Part shown: piece after piece, positions 24,317-31,316 of the stretch
How positions within the stretch are numbered: the stretch's first letter is position 1
Layout: every line of letters begins with the position of its first letter
From: Candidatus Uhrbacteria bacterium CG10_big_fil_rev_8_21_14_0_10_48_16
GTDB lineage: Bacteria; Patescibacteriota; Patescibacteriia; UBA9934; GWF2-40-263
Length of the DNA: 32,202 nt
NCBI GenBank assembly: GCA_002793515.1
Contig: PFEU01000018.1
Span: 1 to 32,202 of the forward strand
Reading direction: 5' to 3'
The notes under the pieces: generated by a model
What the model saw: only the letters and a program-made list of their open reading frames with translations
The model's database searches: none
Told to the model about the DNA's origin: nothing
Translations under genes and position numbers: made by a program

Positions 24317-24661
24317 TTACTCATTGTCCATAAAACACTCACAGGGTTTTTGTTTGAGGATGTTGCGTTGTTTTTTGATGAGGTCGATGAAAATCTTTTG
24401 ACTGCCGGAACCGATGGCGAGTTTCTTATCCAGGGGAGAGTGGTGTTTATACCCGCGTTTTGAAAATTCTTTGACGAGGGCTTCGTGACGATTATAGAGG
24501 GCTTTTTGCTTGCCTACCCAACGGAGTGTCTCTGGGTGTTTTGCATATCCCCCTTTGCCTTTATGCTTAGTCAAAATATTCCAAAGTCCATGGAGCTCAC
24601 GATGCTCGCCGAGTAAGTGTTTCCGACACAAATGTTTCGGATGGATATCCCATACACGCAT
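24317..24661 (-). CDS. Pyrimidine-dimer DNA glycosylase (T4 endonuclease V-like)
   Basis: A 114-residue protein of the T4 endonuclease V (DenV, Pyr_excise) family, which cuts DNA at UV-induced pyrimidine dimers. MRVWDIHPKHLCRKHLLGEH-RELHGLW aligns with the DenV start: the pattern HLxxExREL includes DenV His16, Arg22 and catalytic Glu23 (here H15, R21, E22). The later HKGKGGYAKHPETLRWVGK and RHEALVKEFSKRGYKHHSPL are typical of bacterial members. The catalytic N-terminal Thr2 of DenV is replaced by Met1-Arg2. It is the last gene of the tspO operon, starting three bases after its neighbour's stop. Confidence 0.85.
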   Translation of the reverse strand: MRVWDIHPKHLCRKHLLGEHRELHGLWNILTKHKGKGGYAKHPETLRWVGKQKALYNRHEALVKEFSKRGYKHHSPLDKKLAIGSGSQKIFIDLIKKQRNILKQKPCECFMDNE

Positions 24662-24664
24662 AGA

Positions 24665-25117
24665 CTAAAATTTTTGTGCAATGAACCAGACAAAAAGAGC
24701 CAAACCAACCCACCACCCGAGATCAGAAAGGATAAAGCTAATCACAATCTTTTTCTGGAGTGACGATGGCAACAGTTCTGTTTGGCGATGTTCGCGTTCA
24801 CGTGCGAGTAAATACGGACTGACGACAAACGAGAGAAATAATCCATTCGCGATCAACACAACGGCAATAACGGCATGATAAAGCGGAATTCCTGAAAAGG
24901 ATTCATTTCGATACAAAAACATCCCTCCAATAATGGCACAGACAACCCCAATCCAGATAAGAGGTTTTGTCACTTTATGTGTGCGCGTTGTTGCCTCGGT
25001 CCAGTAGCTTGATTTCCTTCCTAAGAATCCATGGATATCGACAACGATTACGGCACCAAGACCTACAATAAAACCAGAAATCATCATGAATAACCCAACG
25101 ACATCCAAATTTATCAT
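24665..25117 (-). CDS. Four-helix membrane protein, unknown function
   Basis: A 150-residue membrane protein with four hydrophobic segments: about residues 5-27, 50-68, 80-104 and 126-146. A polar loop (FLGRKSSYWTEATTRTHKVT) follows the first and a basic one (LLAREREHRQTELLPSSLQK) the third. It was not recognised beyond this. It overlaps the DUF1295 gene by four bases and precedes the pyrimidine-dimer glycosylase by three, so it is a firm operon member. Its job should be read together with tspO, DUF2177 and DUF1295, all of them membrane proteins. Confidence 0.75.
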   Translation of the reverse strand: MINLDVVGLFMMISGFIVGLGAVIVVDIHGFLGRKSSYWTEATTRTHKVTKPLIWIGVVCAIIGGMFLYRNESFSGIPLYHAVIAVVLIANGLFLSFVVSPYLLAREREHRQTELLPSSLQKKIVISFILSDLGWWVGLALFVWFIAQKF

Positions 25118-25884
25118 AGTATTTTCTTCGGCAATGGAATGAGAACGCGTACCGTACGCTTGTACTCGGCGAAATCTGGATGTTCAGCAAGTTTCTTTTC
25201 GAGCATGGGAATACCAGAGACCTTCAAAATGAGGAAGGTAATAGTGATTGGTCCAATCAGTCCGAACCAACCAAATGGTACGGCGAGTGCCATAAGCCCA
25301 ATTCCCCACCATTGTGTCACTTCACCAAAATAATTTGGATGACGCGAGTAAGCCCAAAGTCCACGCTTCATTAATTTCCCCTTATTCGCAGGGTCTTTGA
25401 GAAAACGTGCCAACTGCGCATCGCCGATGGATTCAAACAAAAATCCAAGAACCCACAGACAGACTCCTAATACATCAAGAATTCCAAGATTAGCTCCAGC
25501 GGATCGATTGATAAGTAACACGGGAGTCACGATGAGAAATAATAACGTTCCTTGTAGGAGATACACCTGAAAATAAGATCGTACATAAAACCACTTCCCC
25601 CATTCCTTTCGCCATGCGAGATATCGATAATCTTCTGCTTTCCCCTTATTGCGTGCATGAATATGCCATGCAAGTCGCAAGCCCCACACACTCACCAGGA
25701 TCCCAACAAGCAGACCTCGCACACCGGAATCATCCGATAGGTAAAAGGATATCCATGTCATGAGCACAAAGCCCAAACCCCATGCAACATCAGCAACATC
25801 ATTTCTTTTTTTTACCAACGAAAGAACAAACCAGAAACTCATGTAACAAAATAGAACGAAGGCAAGGATAATGAAATAATTCAT
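25114..25884 (-). CDS. DUF1295 / steroid-5-alpha-reductase-like membrane protein
   Basis: A 256-residue protein with about six or seven transmembrane helices. The C-terminal motif AYSRHPNYFGEVTQWWGIGL, then EKKLAEHPDFAEYKRTV, marks the DUF1295/isoprenylcysteine-methyltransferase-like superfamily, whose members reduce or methylate lipid substrates at the membrane using NADPH or SAM. NDVADVAWGLGF near residue 28 is typical of DUF1295. Substrate unknown; lipid modification is the reasonable guess. It overlaps both neighbours by four bases (ATGA). Confidence 0.88.
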   Translation of the reverse strand: MNYFIILAFVLFCYMSFWFVLSLVKKRNDVADVAWGLGFVLMTWISFYLSDDSGVRGLLVGILVSVWGLRLAWHIHARNKGKAEDYRYLAWRKEWGKWFYVRSYFQVYLLQGTLLFLIVTPVLLINRSAGANLGILDVLGVCLWVLGFLFESIGDAQLARFLKDPANKGKLMKRGLWAYSRHPNYFGEVTQWWGIGLMALAVPFGWFGLIGPITITFLILKVSGIPMLEKKLAEHPDFAEYKRTVRVLIPLPKKIL

Positions 25885-26279
25885 AGTCCTATTTTACTCG
25901 CAATCACGTACGTCACTGTCGAAATAGAAGCTGCAAGAATTGCCCCACATAGAAGGTCAACGATCGTCACAAGGAGTGGCCAATCTTTAGTCACTGCTAA
26001 ATTTGTCAGATCATACGTTGCGTAACACACAAGCCCAAAGAACGCTCCAAATACAAGCGCATGCGTCCATGAACCTTTTTCAATCGCTGGGGTAATCACA
26101 AACGTCACGAGTCCAGCAATGAAGATCAAATAGAAAATGACAGCCGCCACCCAGTTCACATCCGTCTTCATGAGAGACCCAATTTGTCCTCGGTAGAAAT
26201 TTTTTGCTACGAGTCCAAGCCAAACCATGTCGATCGCAAAGAACACAGGAAGGGCGATGGCAAAAAGTTTTAAAAACAT
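25881..26279 (-). CDS. DUF2177-family membrane protein
   Basis: A 132-residue protein with four transmembrane helices. Family features: FFAIDMVWLGLVAKNFYRGQIG at the first helix end, FGAFFGLVCYATYDLTNLAVTK in the third loop, and LLVTIVDLLCGAILAA. This matches DUF2177, known from genomic clusters with photolyase, DUF1295 and cyclopropane-fatty-acid-synthase genes (from memory). Biochemical role unknown. It lies one base after the tspO stop and overlaps the DUF1295 gene by four. Confidence 0.88.
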   Translation of the reverse strand: MFLKLFAIALPVFFAIDMVWLGLVAKNFYRGQIGSLMKTDVNWVAAVIFYLIFIAGLVTFVITPAIEKGSWTHALVFGAFFGLVCYATYDLTNLAVTKDWPLLVTIVDLLCGAILAASISTVTYVIASKIGL

Positions 26280-26280
26280 A

Positions 26281-26688
26281 TCATTTATTCAAAAACGTGA
26301 TCGTTAATTGTAAACACGTCGCAAAAGTTCCCCAGAGTAAATAGGGAATGTTCGCGTAGACAACCCACTTAAGGTCGGGAGCGAAATGCCAGACCGCATA
26401 AAACGCCCAGACGAGCGTCCCAACAACAAGCAAAATATCGAGAGATGCGAGGAGATTATTTTTCAGTCCAAACTGAATGGGAGAGAACGCGAAGTTGAAG
26501 ACCAGATTGAGAACAAACGGAAGTGCCACCATCCACCCAATCTTTCCCGTAAACGCTTTATAAAAAATCGTCCCGAATGAAACAACGATGATTGAGTATA
26601 AGACCGTCCATACAGGTCCAAAAAGCCACGAAGGTGGAGACCAGGAAGGTTTGATAAGTTGTGCGTACCATTCTTGCGTAGACGTCAT
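26281..26688 (-). CDS. tspO: TspO/MBR-family membrane protein
   Basis: A 135-residue five-helix membrane protein of the tryptophan-rich sensory protein family, which binds porphyrins and related molecules and acts in light- and oxidative-stress responses in several bacteria. Diagnostic features: WYAQLIKPSWSPPSWLFGPV-WTVLY at the N-terminus, then NLVFNFAFSPIQFGLKN in the middle and ANIPYLLWGTFATCLQLTI at the end. Trp residues are frequent. It is the first gene of the five-gene minus-strand operon; a possible promoter (TTTGGT, 17 bases, TAATGT) lies in the 104-base gap to the divergent plus-strand gene. Confidence 0.9.
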   Translation of the reverse strand: MTSTQEWYAQLIKPSWSPPSWLFGPVWTVLYSIIVVSFGTIFYKAFTGKIGWMVALPFVLNLVFNFAFSPIQFGLKNNLLASLDILLVVGTLVWAFYAVWHFAPDLKWVVYANIPYLLWGTFATCLQLTITFLNK

Positions 26689-26777
26689 ACATTATTTTCG
26701 AGTTCACATTAGGCTGTTTGTGACTCTTACCAAAGTATTTTATCACATTTCCTCTTTCTCCTAACCCCCTCATACGG

Positions 26778-26783
26778 TATAAT
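26778..26783 (+). promoter_or_regulatory. -10 box of the lysozyme-like repeat protein gene
   Basis: A perfect TATAAT ends nine bases before the ATG at 26793, giving a transcript with a leader of at most a few bases. The -35 region is weak. Confidence 0.55.
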
Positions 26784-26792
26784 ACCCACACT

Positions 26793-28208
26793 ATGAAACG
26801 AGTCTTTTTTGGGTTGATTTCTTTGATTCTTGTCTTGGAACCTTTCACGAGAGCGGTTGCTTCTGAGGATTTTTATGCGAATCCGGCGTATCTGGTTTCT
26901 GACGCGGAGATGTTAGATATTTATAGTATGTCGCTCACAGATGTGGAGCGCTTTTTGATGCGTGGAGGATTGGCGAGTTATGTGGGTCCCGATGTACATG
27001 GGGTTCAACGAAGTGCCGCGGAGATTATTTATAATGCCGCGCTCGAATTTGATTTGAGTCCTCGCTTCTTGTTAGTCCTTCTTCAACGTGAGCAGAGTCT
27101 TGTTGAAGACGACTCCCCTTCTGAGCGTCAATTAGACTGGGCGATGGGGTATGCAGTGTGTGACAGCTGTTCAAAAGAGGATCCTCGCATTCAAAAGTTC
27201 AAAGGATTTGGAAACCAGGTGCATTATGCGGCGGCTCGTATTCGAGAATCGTACTTGGAGGATCTTGATTACCGAGGCTACACAGAAACAGGAATGGGGC
27301 CTGGGATCGAGGTGACGATCGATGGAACATTTGTCACTCCTGTAAATAACGCGACGGCCGCCCTCTATACCTACACCCCACACCTGCACGGGAACGAAAA
27401 CTTCGCGCGCATCTGGGACAGATGGTTTACGTACCAATACGTCAGCGGAAGTCTTTTGCAAAACAAAGAAGATGGAGGAATCTGGTTGATCCAGCATGGA
27501 GAACGTCGTCCCATTACTTCACAGACGGCATTCTATTCACGATTCAATCCAGACACGGTTGTTCAGGTAAGTATCTCAACGCTTGAGAACTACCCAATCG
27601 GTGCGCCAATCAGTTTCCCAAACTATTCGCTCTTGCGCGCTCCAACCGGAACCATTTATCTCATCGTAGATGATACGCGACGTGGATTTACCTCCGCCGA
27701 AGCATTCCGTTCACTTGGCTTCTCAACCGATGAAGTCGTCGATGTCACTTGGGAGGATCTTGAAGCCTATACGGATGGTGAACCTCTCACAGTTGCTTCT
27801 ACGTATACACAAGGAGCGCTCCTTCAAGACAACACGACCGGAGGAATTTTTTACGTAAACGACACGCAGAAACATCCGATTTATTCCCGAGAAGTGCTCA
27901 CCAACCGCTTTGCGGACGCAGTCATCACCCCCGTCACTCCTGAAGACCTCAACGTGTTTGAGCGATCCACTCCCGTCTTGTTCCAAGACGGAACATTAAT
28001 CGCCGTTCCAGGTTCGCCTGATGTCTTTGTCGTTTCTGAAGGGATGCGACGACACATTGGCGATGAACTCACGTTCTACACCTTTGGTTGGGATTGGAGT
28101 CAGGTTGTGTGGACCTCAGAACGCGCCGTGCTTGAACATCCCCTTGGAGAACCTCTCTTTGTGGAAACCGACTTTGATACTGCTGACGTAGAAATAGCAC
28201 ATTTCTAA
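26793..28208 (+). CDS. Secreted lysozyme-like protein with four ~55-residue repeats
   Basis: A 471-residue exported protein. A signal peptide (residues 1-24, ending AVAS) precedes a lysozyme-like helical domain (about 70-215). Its features FLLVLLQREQSLVED (candidate catalytic E100), MGYAVCDSC and KGFGNQVHYAAARI resemble wall-associated transglycosylase-like domains of Actinobacteria and Patescibacteria. Four repeats follow, about 219-272, 279-333, 341-395 and 400-453. Each has the form LLxxxxxGxIYxVxxxxRRxI, a helix, then VxxVxxxxLxxYxxGxPL. They may form a beta-propeller-like or binding module. A Cys pair (C123, C126) could be a disulphide. It heads the operon with the LigB-like gene and priA. 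Confidence 0.75.
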   Translation: MKRVFFGLISLILVLEPFTRAVASEDFYANPAYLVSDAEMLDIYSMSLTDVERFLMRGGLASYVGPDVHGVQRSAAEIIYNAALEFDLSPRFLLVLLQREQSLVEDDSPSERQLDWAMGYAVCDSCSKEDPRIQKFKGFGNQVHYAAARIRESYLEDLDYRGYTETGMGPGIEVTIDGTFVTPVNNATAALYTYTPHLHGNENFARIWDRWFTYQYVSGSLLQNKEDGGIWLIQHGERRPITSQTAFYSRFNPDTVVQVSISTLENYPIGAPISFPNYSLLRAPTGTIYLIVDDTRRGFTSAEAFRSLGFSTDEVVDVTWEDLEAYTDGEPLTVASTYTQGALLQDNTTGGIFYVNDTQKHPIYSREVLTNRFADAVITPVTPEDLNVFERSTPVLFQDGTLIAVPGSPDVFVVSEGMRRHIGDELTFYTFGWDWSQVVWTSERAVLEHPLGEPLFVETDFDTADVEIAHF

Positions 28209-28209
28209 T

Positions 28210-28998
28210 ATGATTTGTTTTGCTGGCATCACCCCTCATACTCCCCTTTTGATTCCGGGGGTGGGAAAAGAAAATCTGAAAAAGCTGACGGCTACCACCA
28301 CCGCCATGATTGAATTATCTAAAGATCTGTACGCATCTCGCCCTGATGTCATTGTTGTGATCTCAGGACATGCCATTCAACACAAAGAAGCATTCTCCCT
28401 TAATCTCCATGATGAGTACTTCATCGACTTCAAAGACTTCGGCGACCTTGCCACCTCCCGGGCTCTGCAAGCTGATCTGGAACTCGCCACAGATGTTCAG
28501 CGTCACATGCAAACCCACGAGGTTCCTCTCACGCTCGACTCAAACGCCTCACTTGATTACGGAACAGGAGTGCCACTCTTTTTCTTTACCGAGAAGCTTC
28601 CTCATGTACGCATTCTTCCACTTTCTTACTCAGGACTCTCGTCAAAAGAGCATGTCCGATATGGAACAGAACTTCGAGACGTGTTCGAGCATTCATACAA
28701 GCGTATCGCCATCGTCGCCTCAGGTGATTTATCACATTGTCTGAGTTCCGATGCCCCACTTGGATTTCGACCTGAGGCAGAGGTATATGACCAAAAGATT
28801 CAGGACGCCGTGAAAGACCTTTCTACGGCTAAACTCCTCACCATTCCAGAAGACCTCATCGAAAAATCAAGCGCGTGCATTCAAGAGCAACTTCTTATTC
28901 TGTTTGGGATGTTTGAAAAGAAGCGTGGTCGTGTCGAACTTCTCTCCTATGAACACCCATTTGGCGTTGGGTATCTTGTTGCACAAATTCACGTATGA
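28210..28998 (+). CDS. AmmeMemoRadiSam system protein B / LigB-like
   Basis: A 262-residue protein of the MEMO1/class III extradiol dioxygenase (LigB) superfamily. Features: FAGITPHTPLLIPGVGKEN at the start (His for metal), VIVVISGHAIQHKEAF, VASGDLSHCLSSDAPLGF with the conserved SGDLSH, and YEHPFGVGYLVAQIHV at the end. In many genomes such a protein lies beside an AMMECR1 and a radical-SAM gene; neither is here. The reaction is not known. It begins one base after the preceding stop and overlaps priA by four bases. Confidence 0.82.
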   Translation: MICFAGITPHTPLLIPGVGKENLKKLTATTTAMIELSKDLYASRPDVIVVISGHAIQHKEAFSLNLHDEYFIDFKDFGDLATSRALQADLELATDVQRHMQTHEVPLTLDSNASLDYGTGVPLFFFTEKLPHVRILPLSYSGLSSKEHVRYGTELRDVFEHSYKRIAIVASGDLSHCLSSDAPLGFRPEAEVYDQKIQDAVKDLSTAKLLTIPEDLIEKSSACIQEQLLILFGMFEKKRGRVELLSYEHPFGVGYLVAQIHV

Positions 28999-30821
28999 TC
29001 GCTGAGGTGTATCCGTTACTTCGTCTTCCGAGAAATAAGCATGTTTTTGATTATCTCGTTCCTGAGACCCTCACCCTCCAGCGGGGAAATCTTGTTCGCA
29101 TTCCCTACCGCCATAAAGAGCTTTGGGGAGTGGTGCGAGCCGTAAAGGACAAACCTCCCCGAGGGATGACCCTCAAGACGGTGACGAGTGTTCATGAACA
29201 GATGAAACTAAGAGAGGAGGAACTCTCTTTTTTTGAACACCTCGCCCTGGATCTCGCCCAATCCGTCGCCTCCATCTTAAACGCCTCACTCCCAACACCT
29301 CCAAAACGCCTCACAAAACGCGTGCCTCCTACCCTCGCTTGGCTTCCTCTCACACTTCCAAGCTCAGAAGCGCAACACGCCCTGCGTATCGTGCATACGA
29401 TTGCCAATCGTGGGAAGGCATTCATTCAGACTCCTGACCTGCGACGATCAGCAGCAATCATTCTTGGATATCTTCAAAATCATCAGGAGCAGAAAATCCT
29501 GATCCTCGCTCCGACGGTTCGAGATGTCTCACTGCTCAAGAGTCATTTGACGGGACTCCAACCTCTCATCATCACCGGAGAAGAAAGTAATAATGAGCGT
29601 TACCGAGCCTGGCAAGAATTTCGAGAATCCTCTGAAGGGATTCTCCTTGGAACACGCACAGCTCTCTTATCCATCGACTCCTCCATCACAACCATTTTTC
29701 TGTTGCGCTCTGGGGATCGAAATCATAAGCAGTGGGATCGCAATCCGCGTTACGATGCCCGCGAACTCGTCTGGCAACATCATGCACAATTTTCTTCGAA
29801 CGTGTTTTGCCTCGATGTCGCTCCGCAACCCGCCACACTTACCCAATTCAACGATGCGGAAAGACTCAATTGGGGAACGTACCCAAGCGTGCAGGTCGTA
29901 AACATGAATCAAGAAAAGTTCGCCACAAAACATCAGTCTGTCAGTTACAGCGTGGGGTCAGCGATCGAAACAGCTCTCTCTCAAAACAAGCAGGTCTTAT
30001 GTGTATACAACAAAAAAGGAGCGTATGACCTACGCTGTCAGGATTGTTCACATCGATTTCTTTGCTCGAAATGTGCCACTCCCCTGACGGCATTTTCGCA
30101 CACGCTCGAGTGCGCGCGCTGTCGGCACAAAGAGCCACTCGCTCTTCGATGCCCGCAATGCCACTCGGCAAATCTTGGATCGTTTGGCCAAGGAAACCGT
30201 GATCTCGCGCAAGAATTATCCCAACTATTCCCTTCCGCTTCTGTCGCTATTATCGATAAAGAACATCCAGCCCCACAAACGTCAGATATTCTTGTCGTGA
30301 CCTCGTTCTATTACGAAGCACAGTATGACCCATTCAAATCTTCACGCATGGGACTCGTGGTGCATATGGACGTTGATTCACCTCTCTATAATGCAAAGCC
30401 AACGGCTGTGGAGGATCTTCTGCGAGATATCTGGCAATGGTCCTGGGTAGGGTTTGGGAAACGTGCCCCCGTCCTCCTCCAAACCGCAAGTCCAGACCTT
30501 GTGATGGATGCAATTGAGTCTCCATTCAAATCCGCACAAGAAGAACTCGATGCACGCATCCGCTATCATCTCCCTCCGGTGTATCGATGGTGTCGAATCG
30601 TGTACAAGGAAGATGAGCGACGCAAAGCCGAAATCGCCATGGGGCAACTCACGGATCAGATCGCTCACATTCCACAAGCGATCATCTATCCACTAGGCTG
30701 GAATGCAAAAGGACACGCATACGTTGAGTGTGGTGTGCCTGCGGAACAATTCTCCATACTATTGTCAATCTTCACGACCCTTCCAGATCGTTATATCATT
30801 GACACAAACACGCTCACCTGA
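28995..30821 (+). CDS. priA: PriA-like primosomal protein with degenerate ATPase motifs
   Basis: A 608-residue PriA homologue: the N-terminal DNA-binding domain opens AEVYPLLRLPRNKHVFDYLVP. The zinc region has all eight cysteines (about residues 347-391; CQDC, CSKC, CARC, CPQC), followed by GSFGQGNRDLAQELSQLFPS. The helicase motifs are lost. No GKT is found where Walker A belongs (around residues 135-150: RGKAFIQTPDLRRS). The DEEH box is replaced by RSGDRNHKQ (about 236-246), and the QVAGRAGR arginine finger by WSWVGFGKRAP. Hence it probably binds forks and loads the replisome without unwinding. priA-def-fmt is the common bacterial gene order, supporting the identity. Confidence 0.88.
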   Translation: MIAEVYPLLRLPRNKHVFDYLVPETLTLQRGNLVRIPYRHKELWGVVRAVKDKPPRGMTLKTVTSVHEQMKLREEELSFFEHLALDLAQSVASILNASLPTPPKRLTKRVPPTLAWLPLTLPSSEAQHALRIVHTIANRGKAFIQTPDLRRSAAIILGYLQNHQEQKILILAPTVRDVSLLKSHLTGLQPLIITGEESNNERYRAWQEFRESSEGILLGTRTALLSIDSSITTIFLLRSGDRNHKQWDRNPRYDARELVWQHHAQFSSNVFCLDVAPQPATLTQFNDAERLNWGTYPSVQVVNMNQEKFATKHQSVSYSVGSAIETALSQNKQVLCVYNKKGAYDLRCQDCSHRFLCSKCATPLTAFSHTLECARCRHKEPLALRCPQCHSANLGSFGQGNRDLAQELSQLFPSASVAIIDKEHPAPQTSDILVVTSFYYEAQYDPFKSSRMGLVVHMDVDSPLYNAKPTAVEDLLRDIWQWSWVGFGKRAPVLLQTASPDLVMDAIESPFKSAQEELDARIRYHLPPVYRWCRIVYKEDERRKAEIAMGQLTDQIAHIPQAIIYPLGWNAKGHAYVECGVPAEQFSILLSIFTTLPDRYIIDTNTLT

Positions 30822-30836
30822 TATTTTAGCTCCCTT

Positions 30837-31313
30837 ATGACAAACCAGCCCGTCATCCTAAATCCAAGCGCTATTCTCCGAGAACCTTCTGAAGAAGTCT
30901 CTTTAGAGGCACTCGCCACCCAGGAGATCCAGACGCTGATTGATGACCTTCTTGAAACCATGGAGGTAGAAAACGGGGTTGGGATTGCGGCGCCTCAGAT
31001 CGGTGTACACAAGCGCATCATTATTGTCGATGACGGCATGGGAGCTCAGGCGTACATCAATCCAAAAATTGTGGGACGCTCCTTGCGCAAAGGACATTTT
31101 ATCGAAGAAGGCTGTCTTTCTATTCCTGGAATCTGGGGATTCGTCACACGTCACAAAGCGGTCAAAGTTCGAGCGCTCAATCGAGAAGGAGACAGGATCA
31201 CTCTGAAGGTTTCAGGTCTGGGTTCGGTTGTTTTTCAGCATGAGATTGATCACCTCGATGGAATCCTGTTCATTGACAAAGTCGACACGTACACCCGTCA
31301 TCCAAAAATGTAG
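30837..31313 (+). CDS. def: Peptide deformylase
   Basis: It removes the formyl group from nascent protein N-termini. The 158 residues and three motifs are standard: GVGIAAPQIG, EEGCLSIPG with the metal ligand C93, and QHEIDHLDG with H135, E136 and H139. The last carries the two His ligands and the catalytic Glu. It lies 15 bases after priA and three before fmt, the gene that adds the formyl group, so formylation and deformylation are co-expressed. Confidence 0.97.
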   Translation: MTNQPVILNPSAILREPSEEVSLEALATQEIQTLIDDLLETMEVENGVGIAAPQIGVHKRIIIVDDGMGAQAYINPKIVGRSLRKGHFIEEGCLSIPGIWGFVTRHKAVKVRALNREGDRITLKVSGLGSVVFQHEIDHLDGILFIDKVDTYTRHPKM

Positions 31314-31316
31314 ATT

